Source: Gymnothorax reevesii (Eukaryota > Chordata > Actinopteri > Anguilliformes > Muraenidae). From it: a stretch of DNA of 64,000 nucleotides. Below, piece after piece: positions 35,916 through 45,564 of this stretch. Numbering within the stretch: position 1 is the stretch's first letter; each line of letters starts with the position of its first letter. Below the pieces are notes generated by a model. It saw only the letters and a program-made list of their open reading frames with translations. It was not told the DNA's origin and did not search any database. The stretch lies in contig CM056577.1 in the NCBI GenBank assembly GCA_029721435.1, positions 28,227,719-28,291,718 of the forward strand, given 5' to 3'. Both the position numbers and the translations under genes were made by a program.

Positions 35916-38900
35916 TTTTACACTGCACACTTTACAATGCCTCATGGGAAAATACAAAACGGGCTTCCCAATTTATTTAGAGATTGGAGTAAAATTGACG
36001 TTTTGGGAATGTTTCTTGTTTTTCTTCTTTAAGGATGACTTTGGAGGAATGCCAGTTAAAACACTGCAAGTCGGGAGAGTAACAGAGAAACTAGAGTGGT
36101 TTTGGAGTTTAAGCCCTTGCTAAAGGGCTCAAAAGTCAAGTTCTTGCAAGCTTTATCCGTCCAGATGAAAGTCAGAATGTTAAACCCCATCATGGTCGCT
36201 AATCCAGAAGTGTAGCACCAGACTACCTCTCTCTACCCTTTCATTTGTAGCCTATAGTAGACCCTGAGACCACCTATAGCCACTAAATAAATTAAAACAT
36301 TACAAAAACCACAAAATTGATCAAAACAAGTATTTTCGCTTAAGTGTTTTACATAAACTTGAAAAAAATATTCCTATTGCCTTTTGGCTTAATGAGACAA
36401 GCACTTTGCCATTGTTTGATATTTACACTACTGTTTGTTGTTTTTTTTTCCAATGATTTATTTTGTTAGTATATTTACTTTGCTGTACTTGAGAGAAGCC
36501 AAAGACAAATTTCCACTTAGGTGGATTATAAATTAATAAGTAAATCAATCACTCAATCAATTTAGCAAATGGTGTGAAACATTTTTGTAATCGAGAATGA
36601 GCTTGTATTTTACCCCCAAGAGGAAAATGATAGAATTAATATACGTTGCAAAACCTTCTTTTGAGATATTTACATTGCAGCAACATTAGCATTGCTTTTG
36701 AGGCAGAGTTATCATGAGGACAGTCATACTTGAGCAACATACAGACGCTTCTCGATGTGGAAATGCAGTAAATATTGTATTTACACAGCTGTATGCAGCT
36801 TTCTTCAGTGACTTCTGATGGTGTGAATGTGATAAATGTTTGAACAAGCTATTTTGGCCTTGATTCCTGTGTCTAAGTTGACTTTGGCCTCATTACCATC
36901 TCATTTCTCCCCTAAAATGTTGGTTTTTCTGAGGCCAAAGTGGCCTTGTTCCAAAAGAATAAGCCCTAATTTGGTTCCTACTGCTTACGTGACACAGTCA
37001 CTAAGTGGAGACAAATTTGGCAGAAGTTAAAATCGGCTGTTTCCCCCCCTGTTAAATGTGGCTTTGTCCACGCAGCTCAACCCTATGTGGAGAGTCATAG
37101 ACAGTACTGGTTAGGCATCTGGCCTAGTGATTGCAGGGCTGTGGTTTTCTATGCTGTTACTGGGCCTGGGCTACCCACAATGCCACTGCGAAAACACAGC
37201 TGCATGAGCGGCCGCCAGCTTGTAAGCCTTTTAAAATAAAGGATACTGCCCTATGTGCGCACATACTGTATAAGCCATCTCTGTTTGGATTTCCTGGATA
37301 TCATGGAAACTGGTGATGTCATGTCAAAGCAACCATGGTGTTGATGAATTTTTATTTGTCCTAATGTCTTTTATCCATATTGTGCCGGGTAGACCAATTT
37401 ATATAGCAGCCCAACAGTCTGGAACACCATACATTTGATATTTGCTTACTCACCTGTGGCACCATTATTTTTTAATAAAAATATTTGCTACATATAGTAC
37501 AAACATTGACAGTAAAACAGGGCTATGCAGTGGCACTTGAGAGCAGTGCGAATGGATTTTGTGGTTGCTGCCAATTTCCAGCATTGTGTCTTGAATGGTT
37601 TTGATGGTAGTGCCTTGCCATTAAACAATAGAGCGGAGTACATTTGCAATGTGCAACAGAGCTGAATGGATCAGGCTATTAGAGTGCAACACTTCATTTA
37701 ATACAAGGATTAGGATTCAGAATAGTTTTTAACAATGCATGTGAGAAAATGTTGCTTTTGGGTGTAGCTTGGATTTTTTTTTTTTTTGAACAATTATGAA
37801 TTATATTCGATTTATATTCAGTTATATTCATACAAAGAGAATTAAAAATAAATGCAAGTCACTGGAGATCTCTCCCATTTACTTAGTTCCAAGGACATGA
37901 TTGTAGTTAAAGAACTGGGGCAAATTTGCTTTTAGTTTTCACCTACAGATCTACTGTTGATATGAATTAAAAATATTCTTGAGTTAAGAATATGCTCAAG
38001 ATCCAACAAGATGACTTATCAGTACAGACTGTCCGTATGTCATAGCACAAATGAGATCTTTAAACAGAGATCGAACCAGACCATGCCAAGAAACGTCACT
38101 CCATTCATCCACGTCCTTACCAAGCAGCCTATTCATACCGCCTTCATTGTACAATCCTTGTCTATCTCGTTCGACATCCCTCCTTCCTAGTTCCCTTCTA
38201 TCCATCTGTCACCCAATCATTTTATAGGACTCCCAGGGGACTTGAAAGAGCCTTTATGACTCCAAGAAAAAATGCGACCCTCACCCTGAGTCTCATCGCC
38301 TGGGGCTTCCCGTTATAAAGGATCAGTCTCCACGTACTCGATTCCATCCTTCATCAGTACAAAATCCCATGCTTATTCAATTCAATAAATATCATTAACT
38401 AGTATTTTAGGAGTGGTCTGGAATTCATTAAATATAAGTGAAATATATTGTTCAGAGTTTGGTTTGTTCTTTCATTATTTGTTCAGTCAGGAAAACTCAC
38501 GTTTCAAAATAGAACAATTTATTCATGGGTAAAAGCATTACATTTTATTTTGGCGAAAGTTCTGCTCTGAAGGAATGTCCTACCTAGGCACAGCAAACAT
38601 ACAAACATAGTCATGAACAGAAATCAAAATCCCCCCGATGTGAGCAGAACCAAACAGGTGGAGGCGCAAGCAAAAAAATCAAAGAGCATGTTACATAGCG
38701 TGAAAAGTCGTTGCAAAGAGTGGCAGATGTAAGTGAGCTTGACCTCTTTCAAATAGACCGCTGTATGACCTCGTGATGTGTCTCCTCCAATTGTGTGCCT
38801 GCTGATGCTGACGTGCTGGTAGCTTACCAGGCTGCTGTCAGCTGATGTAGGTCTTCTCGAATTTCCTGCCTGAACTAGTTACACTCATTTTCTTTAAAGC

Positions 38901-39146
38901 AAACTCATAGAGAAGACTTCAGGCTTCTTCACCAGTTGATTGTGGTAACACAGTTTACATGCATATATGTGCACTTGTCTTCCATCCTTGCTCTAAATCT
39001 TTTGAATGCTTGGATCTCTTGTATAATAAAATTTTTTACAATTACACCTATGAGTCTTGGAAATCTTGCCTCTATCTTTCTGCAAATTCTATATAAGCAC
39101 TGCCCTAGATCCAGAATGAAAACTTTCAACTTTCAACAACAGAGAC
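35916..39146. other. stretch without a recognised gene
   Basis: I see no gene. There is a T-run near 37773-37787. Frames of 60-87 codons have no recognisable domain. Nothing suggests an RNA gene. Confidence 0.5.
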
Positions 39147-39917
39147 ACTTGGAGGGGAATGATTGGGAGGAACGGCCTCCCCAATTTAAATCCGAGTAGT
39201 GCTTCGTTATTGGATTTCTGTGCTAGTCATGGACTATCCATAATAAACACCATGTTCAAGCATAACGGTGTTCATAAGTGTACTTTGGTACCAGAGCACC
39301 CTTAGCCAAAGCTCGACGATTGATTTTGTAATCATGTCATCAGATCTGTGGCCGTATGTCCTGGACACTCTGATGAAGAGAGGGGTTGAGCTGTCAACTG
39401 ATCACCACCCGCTGGTGAGTTGGATCAGATTGCTGGGGAAGACTGCCAGACAGACCTGGGAAGCCAAAACATGTTGTGAATGTGGACTGGGAACGTTTGA
39501 TTGAGGACCCTGTCTGGACGATTTTCAACTCACACCTCTGGAAGAGGATTGCTGCAGTGTCTGCAGTGAAGTGGACGTTGTACCAGTCCGTTGTGGCAAA
39601 GAAGGAGCTGGGAATAAAACTGAAGCTCTCGATTTACTGGGCAATCTACGTTCCAACCGTCACCTATGGACACGGGCTTTGGGTAGTGACCGAAAGAATA
39701 AGATTGCGAATACAAGTGGCTGAAATCAGCTTGCTTCGCAGGGTGGCTGGGCTGTCCGTTAAGAGTTAGGGTGAGGAGCTCTGACATCTGGGAGTGGCTC
39801 AGAGTAGAACCACTGCTCCTCCGCATCGAGAGGAGTCAGTTGAGGTGGTTCGGGCATCTAGTCCGGATGCCTCCAGGACGCCTCCCTTTAGAGGTTTTCC
39901 TCCCGGACGAGCCCCCA
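39147..39917 (+). mobile_element. LINE, left part (5'-truncated, internally deleted, interrupted)
   Basis: Plus-strand non-LTR retrotransposon. It starts in the endonuclease part near 'gattgggaggaacggcctcc', continues through 'gtcatcagatctgtggccgtatgtcc' and 'ctgatcaccacc', then jumps at about 39540 straight into the protein's C-terminal region. The polymerase domain is missing. At 39917 it is interrupted by the LTR retrotransposon; the rest resumes at 44759. I do not assign a clade. Confidence 0.85.
39268..39917 (+). pseudogene. LINE protein remnant: endonuclease tail fused to C-terminal domain
   Basis: Three plus-strand frames follow one another. 39268-39504 carries 'ELSTDHHPLVSWIR', the DHH..V end of an APE-type endonuclease domain. 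39476-39769 carries 'VDWERLIEDPVW' and then, after a deletion, 'SVVAKKELGIKLKLSIYW' and 'IYVPTVTYGHGLWV'. 39771 on carries 'RIERSQLRWFGHLVRMPPGR'. The last two blocks are the RNA-binding-like C terminus of a widespread fish LINE family. The several hundred residues between, including the reverse-transcriptase palm, are absent. There are stops at 39502-39504 and 39767-39769. Not functional. Confidence 0.85.
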
Positions 39918-39920
39918 ATA

Positions 39921-40262
39921 TGTAACACCAGTGGATCGAAACCAGGCTACATACAGGGGAGACCACATGCAGATTTCCTAATAATAAAATTATTTACTGA
40001 GGAATAATAATAAAAGATAAAAATAGTAAAGTGTAGGTCAGTATACTGAGACAACCAAAAGTGTTGGGTAAAGTCAGTCTAGGGGAATAACTACAGGAAC
40101 CCAAACGCCAGGAGGAGGAGAGAACCACGCCATTTAATAAGGCAGGCCTTTAATACCACAGCCCGTCCAATGCACCTGAAGACACAAAGACAGATCAGTA
40201 GAAACAGGTACACCTGCCCAAAGTGGCGTGGCTAACTCAAAAGACCCGCCAGGGTCGTAACA
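39921..40262 (-). repeat. 3' LTR of the Gmr1-like element, 342 bp
   Basis: On the minus strand it begins TGTTACGACCCTGG and ends CTGGTGTTACA, giving the TGTTAC...TGTTACA type of ends with TG...CA. Promoter-like words on the minus strand are 'GGTATTAAAGGCC' and 'CTTATTAAATGG' in the first half. The second half is AT-rich with 'AATAATTTTATTATTAGG', a plausible polyadenylation region. It is bordered by the polypurine tract on its upstream side. No second copy of this LTR occurs at the other end of the element. Confidence 0.85.
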
Positions 40263-40280
40263 TATCCCCCCCTTAAAACA
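40263..40280 (-). other. polypurine tract of the Gmr1-like element
   Basis: On the minus strand the run TTTTAAGGGGGGGATA ends directly at the LTR. This is the primer site for plus-strand DNA synthesis in LTR retrotransposons, and its position fixes the LTR boundary. Confidence 0.8.
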
Positions 40281-40555
40281 GGAGCCCACCAAAGTGGGAT
40301 TCTGTCACTAATCAAAACCAAAGCACATTTTTATTTTAAAACATAAATCATCGTCAATAATACCAAAACACCATCCCATCAACATAACGAAGACTCATAC
40401 ACTCACTTGGGCACACTGAACATAAACCCCATTCATGCACACAAACACCCCCCATCAATCATCACCACCTCCACCTCTGCTTCATGACCCCCAGCAATTC
40501 GGCGCCTGAAAAGCAATTTAAGACGGACATAATGCAGAGAGAAACTGGAGAGAAT
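40281..40555 (-). other. 3' internal non-coding part of the Gmr1-like element
   Basis: Between the RNase H stop and the polypurine tract. I see no coding region. On the plus strand it reads A- and C-rich ('caccccccatcaatcatcaccacctcc'). Confidence 0.6.
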
Positions 40556-41158
40556 TAATTCAGGGCACGGGACAGGGCATCCGCCATCACATTCTCCACA
40601 CCCCGAATGTGACGGATTTGCAAGTTGTGCGGTTGCAAGAACAGAGCCCAGCGCATCAAGCACTGATTTGGACTTAACGAATGCAAAAATGTCAACGGGT
40701 TATGATCAGAAAACACTACCACTGGATGGACACCCCCACCCACATACACATCAAAGTGTTGCAATGCCTAAATCAATGCCAGAGCCTCCATTTCAATGGT
40801 TGAATAATTAAGCTGGTATTTATTAAACTTTCTTGAAAAGTAACACACTGGACGGTCTATTTCATTTACATCTTCTTGCATCAGCACGGCGCCTTCCCCA
40901 ACCTGGCTGGCATCTACCTGGATCTTAAAAGGTTCATCAAGCCGAGGAGCCGCCAGGATAGGCGCAGTGCTGAGCAATAATTTTCCATTATCAAATGCCC
41001 GCTGACCCCCAGCAGACCACACAAAAGAGACCCTGCCTTCCAACAAATCAGTTAGCGGTGAAACAACGGTAGAAAAGTTTGAACAAAAATTTCGATAGTA
41101 ACCGACCATGCCCAAAAACCTCATCAATTCCCTCTTTGTTGTTGGAGGAGGGAACTAG
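40556..41158 (-). pseudogene. RT C-terminal edge and RNase H of the Gmr1-like element
   Basis: The minus-strand frame starts just after the deletion with 'KRELMRFLGMVGYYRNF', the thumb edge of gypsy-type reverse transcriptase. It continues into RNase H: 'PFKIQVDASQVGEGAVL' (first catalytic Asp), 'YSTIEMEALAL' (catalytic Glu), then 'VVFSDHNPLTF' (Asp) and 'HIRGVENVMADALSR' (His and final Asp). The RNase H catalytic residues are therefore visible, but a single TAG at about 40769 interrupts the frame after the EMEALALI block. The RT palm with its YxDD-type site is not present. Confidence 0.88.
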
Positions 41159-41544
41159 TCTATGGCCTGCTCGGACGCAATTACATCCGAGCAGGTCGGC
41201 ACATCAGAAAACAAAGGCAAAAAAGACAAAATCAGAGACTGCAATTCACCCCTTTGTTCTGGAGACATATGGTCCAACAGGCCATCGAGATTTTTCAACA
41301 TATCCGAATTCTTAAGACGTGGCAATAAAACACAACCGTCTGGGCCAACCATGTCCTCCTCCTTAGCTGCCACACTCTGAGGGGGACAAATCTCACCCAC
41401 CACGGCAAGCGCAGCCGACTGAACTGGATCTCCAGACCCATCAGACCTGGAAAGGTAATAATATGGTTTTAATAAATTGACATGACAGAGCTGAGATGAT
41501 CTTCTGCGATTTGGTGTAGCAATTACATAATTCCTCTCTGTCAC
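41159..41544 (-). pseudogene. integrase C-terminal (GPY/F-like) tail and RT N-terminal edge
   Basis: Open for 129 codons on the minus strand. It begins 'ERNYVIATPNRRRSSQLCHV', the end of the integrase C-terminal module, followed by 'NLLKPYYYL'. It then continues through a linker into 'LLDHMSPEQRGELQSLI' and 'LFSDVPT', which marks the start of the RT region in elements of this order. The frame ends at a stop exactly where the RT deletion begins. The continuity of integrase tail into RT start in one frame supports a genuine IN-RT order rather than a rearrangement. Confidence 0.85.
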
Positions 41545-41851
41545 CTAACGAACGACAGTATCAAGACCAGTAAATCGTGCACGAAAAGGCGAACCAGGGA
41601 TTGGCAGCAATGCCAATACCTGGTCCCCTGGGCTAAACAGCCTAGACTCAGCTCACCTATGACACACTCTTTTCATTCATGCTTGCGCTGTAAACAGATT
41701 TTTATTTGCACATTTCCACGCCAAAAATAAACGGCAACGAAATCCATTAACGTAATCAATGAGATTAACAGGAGGCTCAGATTCCTGCAAGCCATCTTTC
41801 AAAACAGCCAAAAGACCACCAACTTTGTGCGCGAACACCAAATCATTTTAG
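41545..41851 (-). pseudogene. decayed integrase C-terminal region
   Basis: The minus strand reads on from the integrase core: 'NDLVFAHKVGGLLAVLKDGL' is recognisable near 41848-41789, preceded by a stop in 'QDSLGFS'. Further down, 'GSPFRARFTG' near 41602-41573 belongs to the GPY/F module. Several stops and frame changes lie between. Confidence 0.7.
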
Positions 41852-42529
41852 CTAAAACCCAAACTGTCTTGGATGACCTCCCTGGCTCTGAGGAGAGTAC
41901 ACGCTACTCATGCTGTGCTTAATCTGCAGATGTTTCAGCACCTCAGCGAAAATTTTAGAAGTAAAATTACTCCCACGGTCTGACTGAATGACTTTAGGAA
42001 TACCGAAAACTGAAAAGAATTGAGACAATGCTTTTACAATGGCCTTAGTATTTATAGATCGCAGAGGAAACACAGCTGGATATCGCGTTGTTTGGCACAT
42101 TATGGTTAACAAATAAACAGAACCAGATTTAGCAGGCGGTATCGGACTGACGCAATCTATTAAAAGACATTCAAAGGGTAGGCCCACTGCCGGAATGGGA
42201 TGCAATGGCGCTGGTTTAATAGACTGATTCGGCTGACCAGTCAATTGACATACATGGCAAGTTTTAATAAAGCCAGCCACATCGCGTTTCAATCGCGGCC
42301 AGTAAAAATGCTGTAAAAGCCGATTGTACGTCTTTCGCACCCCAAAGTGCCCAGCCCCATCCCCATGAGCTGTCTGCAATACCTGTTCTCGGTACTTCTT
42401 TGGTACAACAATCTGTGCCAAAATCTCATTCATTTCTCCAGTGTACAAGACAAATTTGCGCACAAGCAGATCATTACAAATAAAATAGTCAACGTCAGGC
42501 CTTTTCTCCCGAGTCAACGCCTCAGACAA
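41852..42529 (-). pseudogene. integrase of the Gmr1-like element, catalytic Glu region lost
   Basis: 225 codons on the minus strand. The N-terminal HHCC zinc-binding domain is visible: 'TAHGDGAGHFGVRKTYNRL' gives the His pair and 'FIKTCHVCQL' the Cys pair. In the catalytic core the first Asp lies in 'CLLIDCVSP' and the second in 'VIQSDRGSNFTS'. After 'YSPQSQG' the sequence jumps into a part that normally lies several dozen residues downstream ('DSLGF'), so the third catalytic residue (Glu) is gone. This internal deletion alone would make the integrase inactive. Confidence 0.92.
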
Positions 42530-42834
42530 TTACACAGCTAACCCCTCATCGGACTTCTGAGCCAGAACAAAATCACTACGATCAAAGGTTGATGGTAATT
42601 GTGGACTTAAACATTTAGACTCTGGTGCGTTAGCTGGAACCTCCACTGCCTATGAGCGACTCTGAGTCCGAGCAGTGAATACATCAGCAAATTCGGAGGC
42701 GCACTCATCTAAATGGCCACCGGTGGCGGCACCGGACCACTTGGTCAAACACGATCTTTGGCTAACAAATTTCCTAAAATTACATCCACGCCAGGTACGG
42801 GTAGTGACGGACGAACAGTTACAATGACATCACC
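42530..42834 (-). pseudogene. decayed pol segment between protease and integrase
   Basis: This region links the protease and integrase on the minus strand. Stops occur in all frames at short distances and no domain is visible, so it is either a naturally spacer-like part of pol or decayed coding sequence. Confidence 0.5.
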
Positions 42835-43284
42835 CTACACAAGATCAGACTCTAATCGTTTCCTATGCAGGGGAACCGACAAGGTCTGCAGACCTATGCC
42901 GCGGATAAGAACGCACTTTCCTGTGCTAGAATAGGATGAAAAGGGTGGCGCGGATTCCGCCACAAAGCTTCCTGGTGCGCCTGTGTCGCGCAGAATACGA
43001 ACTTGTCTTTTACTCTCAGAGTCGCCCATAAGTGATATAAAACCCGTTGTTATGAATGGACCCAAAGTCTCGCTAATACCCTCACCTCCTACAGGGCACT
43101 GAGGCACAACACAGCCTGAATATTCCGCAGGAATCATAGCCACAGATGACTCTGCCTCGATATGGGTTACATAATTGCCCTGATGAACAGGAGCTACACA
43201 CCCTGTAAACTTAGCAGAATTTGACGATTTTTTATTCTTGATCAGCAATCTCGGGAATTCTTTCTTCCAATGACCAAACTCCAA
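42835..43284 (-). pseudogene. zinc knuckle and aspartic protease region
   Basis: 149 codons on the minus strand. The N-terminal edge is the second half of a CCHC-type knuckle ('CNYCLEFGHWKKEF', about 43290-43249) in which the last Cys is Phe. About 80 residues later comes 'RILRDTGAPGSFVAE', the DTGA active-site motif of a retroviral-type aspartic protease, followed by 'LIRGIGLQTLSVPL'. It lies between gag and integrase as expected. The frame is open here, but the knuckle upstream is separated from the capsid by a stop. Confidence 0.85.
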
Positions 43285-43389
43285 ACAATAATTACATCGA
43301 TCTTCCGAACCCTGTTTAACGCTCTTAAATAAATCTGAGGCTATACCAGATTTATTTGGGCTATTAAAATGAACAGACCTCTGACCCTC

Positions 43390-43920
43390 TCAAGTATCAT
43401 TACAGTGCTGTGGATATTCTCTTTTGCTTTTATGAGTTAACACATACTCATTGGCAAGTACTGCTGCCTCCGCAGCAGTTTTGATCTTATGATCATTTAA
43501 AAAAGTAGCAAGCCTTTCAGGAACTATGTTCTTAAATTGCTCAAGAACCACAAGATCACGTAATTGCTCGAAGGTAGTAACACTTAAAGAAGACAACCAG
43601 CGATTAAAAAAATTAACCAGATCTCTAGCTACTTCAGAATGAGTCTGACGCTCAGTTTTTTGCCAGTTCCTAAAATGCTGTCTATAGTATTCCGGAATCT
43701 GTTCATATGCCTGCAATACCGCCTTTTTAACAGAGTTATAGTTTTTACGCCCAGCAACCGACAAAGCGACGAAAGCAGCTTGGGCTCGCCCTGTAAGAGC
43801 AGTCTGGAGTAACAGCGTCTGATCTCCGTCACTCCAACCGCGCTCATCAGCAATGCCCTCAAAAAGTGAGAAGAAACCATCAGGGTCTCTGTCATTGAAT
43901 TTAGGTAAAAACCTAATCAT
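43390..43920 (-). pseudogene. Gag capsid with SCAN-like domain
   Basis: 176 codons on the minus strand. The first half ('RFLPKFNDRDPDGFFSLFE', 'TALTGRAQAAFVAL') is gypsy capsid-like. The second half ('YRQHFRNWQKTERQTHSEV', 'LRDLVVLEQFKNIVPERLA', 'FLNDHKIKTAAEAAVLA') has the helical pattern and key words of SCAN domains. The vertebrate SCAN domain is known to derive from the capsid of Gmr1-like gypsy elements, so this supports the family call. A frameshift separates it from the coiled-coil N-terminal part, and a TGA/TAG-type stop follows before the zinc knuckle. Confidence 0.88.
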
Positions 43921-44024
43921 ACTGGAAAGATTTCCTCTGCGCCTGACCCTCCCACAGGCACTGCGGAAAACCCACTTCCACCCTCTGAAATTTTGCCCTC
44001 TGCAAGTAAACGGAGCCGTTCTTT

Positions 44025-44552
44025 TTATATTTCACTCTCACGTTCTGCCTCTCGTTCACGTTGTTTGATTTTTTCATACTCCAACGCACGCTCCTTTTCT
44101 GTTTCCGACGCCTCTAAGCGCTTTTGTTCAAGAGCCCATTCTTTTTCTTTTTCAGAGATCTTAGTTTTATGTTCAACTTCCATGCGTATAAATTCCACGT
44201 CGGCCTCTAATCGTTTCTGCTCCATCTCCAGCTTAAGGAATTCCATTTGTTGCTCAAAAGTTAGTTCCGTTTTATCTAACTTAGACCCATTATTTAGGCC
44301 TACCGAATTTAACGCTATCGGAGTAGACGTTGCTGTCGAAGGAACTATAATCTCACTCGCAGGATTTAAAGGCATGACAGACAAATCGACCAACTTCGAT
44401 TAAACTAAGTCTAATAACTTCTGTTTTTTAAGATCTTTAGCCAAATCCTGGTCGAATTTATAATGGTCTGCAACTACACGCAATTGATCTTTCTTCAATT
44501 TGTTCAGCGCTTCCTCTGAACGGGCTGCTAAAAAACCCTCTACCGAATCCAT
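44025..44552 (-). pseudogene. Gag N-terminal part with coiled coil
   Basis: The ATG at 44552-44550 (minus strand) opens 50 codons (MDSVEGFLAARSEEALNKLK...), then an in-frame TAA at 44402-44400. The same frame continues for another 122 codons. That second part has a long Glu/Lys/Arg-rich heptad-like stretch ('EQQMEFLKLEMEQKRLEADV', 'EKEWALEQKRLEASETEKER') that should form a coiled coil, typical of this group's Gag N terminus. It ends in a stop at about 44024, before the frameshifted capsid. Start choice: first ATG after a non-coding leader, with family-like N-terminal spacing. Confidence 0.8.
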
Positions 44553-44756
44553 TATCTAATTATTCTAAGATGGGAATTGCTCTTAAATATTTAAATAATG
44601 CCGAATTAAAAAAAAAAAATTAAAAACAATTCTTACCGATGCAGCACATACACAAGCGACCAATTAGGCTACAGGTGCAACTCCCACCCCAGAACCCCCG
44701 AATACAGAGCCACCCTGCACCTACCTTAACAGAAAAACCCAAACTATTTCTACTGC
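44553..44756 (-). other. 5' untranslated part of the Gmr1-like element; 5' LTR absent
   Basis: The minus strand runs from the LINE boundary through about 110 bp of G-rich leader ('GGTAGGTGCAGGGTGGC', 'GGGGTTCTGGGGTGGGAG') to 'GCATCGGTAAGAATTG', which could be a splice-donor-like site, and an A/T-rich piece before the Gag ATG. No TGTTACGACC start and no TG...CA repeat matching the 3' LTR is present. The leader is therefore truncated at its outer end, and no primer-binding site can be identified. Confidence 0.6.
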
Positions 44757-44758
44757 TA

Positions 44759-44956
44759 ACTGGGAGGAGGCCCCGAGGCAGACCCAGGACACGCTGGAGG
44801 GACTATTTCTCCCGGCTGGCCTGGAAATGGCTTGGGGTCCCCCAGGTACAGTTGGAGGAAGTGGCTGGGGAGGGGGGCGCCTGGGCTTCCCTGCTTAGTC
44901 TGTTACCCCCCGACCCGGCCCCGGATAAGCGGAAGACAATGGATAAATGGATGGAA
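44759..44956 (+). mobile_element. LINE, right part (3' end with TGGA-type tail)
   Basis: It resumes the plus-strand LINE interrupted at 39917. 'actgggaggaggccccgagg' continues the protein as GRRPRGRPRTRWRDYFSRLA, then 'WKWLGVPQVQLEEVAGEGG' and 'LLSLLPP' to the stop. The short 3' part ends 'gataagcggaagacaatggataaatggatgg', the TGGA-type tail typical of this fish LINE. The protein end is fairly intact over about 60 codons. Confidence 0.85.
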
Positions 44957-45564
44957 CTTTCTGGCTTTTTGGTCCAGAAATTATACTAAGAATAATAACA
45001 TAGTCATATCAAAATTATTTTTATTGATAAAATATATTTTAAGTATCAGTGAAGGACAGCTAAACCAAGTCATCCTTGATTCATACCTTACAAAGTACTT
45101 ACAGTTGTCTCTTACACAAACTGAGAAAACTGAGCTTTTAAATCGTAGACATTGTGTTGTGCTATTTTAATGAGCTAAGCAATGTTTTCTTTTACCTGCA
45201 TTATGATTTGTCAGAGAGCCTATCTCACAAAATGGGAATGTTTTAGCATTTGTTATTCACCAAGCTTGCTCCATTAAACTAAAGTCCTTTTGAAAATTGC
45301 CACTGAATAAGATAATGGGCTCTGATTCCACTGATGTGCTGTGCATAGTAGTGCCTCTGTATGAGTAAAATGGTGTTATTGAGAACCTGATGTGATACAT
45401 TTGGATTGAAACTGACAATAGCCTGTTTGCTGTTTCAGTTACAACGTACATTAAAGGTATAATATTTCATTTCAGCTTATGAAACAGATTTTCTCATAAC
45501 TGAAATTTCTGCAAAGCTATTTATAACACAAAAGCCAATTAAATGGCCAGTAATTGGCGAGGTT
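44957..45564. other. stretch without a recognised gene
   Basis: I see no gene or repeat that I can name. Open frames of at most 112 codons begin inside the LINE tail and run on by chance. Confidence 0.5.

Larger units (their letters stand above)
39921..44756 (-). mobile_element. Gmr1-like Ty3/gypsy LTR retrotransposon, defective, minus strand
   Basis: Read on the minus strand the order is: 5' untranslated part, gag with coiled coil and SCAN-like capsid, zinc knuckle, aspartic protease (DTGA), integrase, GPY/F-type integrase tail, RT N-terminal edge, RNase H, polypurine tract, 3' LTR. Integrase before RT/RNase H is the order of the deuterostome Gmr1-like gypsy group and differs from classic gypsy. 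Defects: RT core deleted, integrase C-terminal catalytic part deleted, stops in gag, nucleocapsid and RNase H, a frameshift in gag, and no 5' LTR. It sits inside a plus-strand LINE. Possible target duplication remnants are caata (39916-39920) and taact (44757-44761), which match poorly. Confidence 0.9.

Noticed and set aside
35637..35957. Repetitive Leu/Ser/Pro protein on the minus strand
   Set aside because: It is the translation of the 32-bp minisatellite; the unit length is not a multiple of three, and units differ by indels.
39921..44756. An intact, active retrotransposon or endogenous retrovirus
   Set aside because: No envelope region is visible, the 5' LTR, RT core and part of integrase are missing, and several stops occur.
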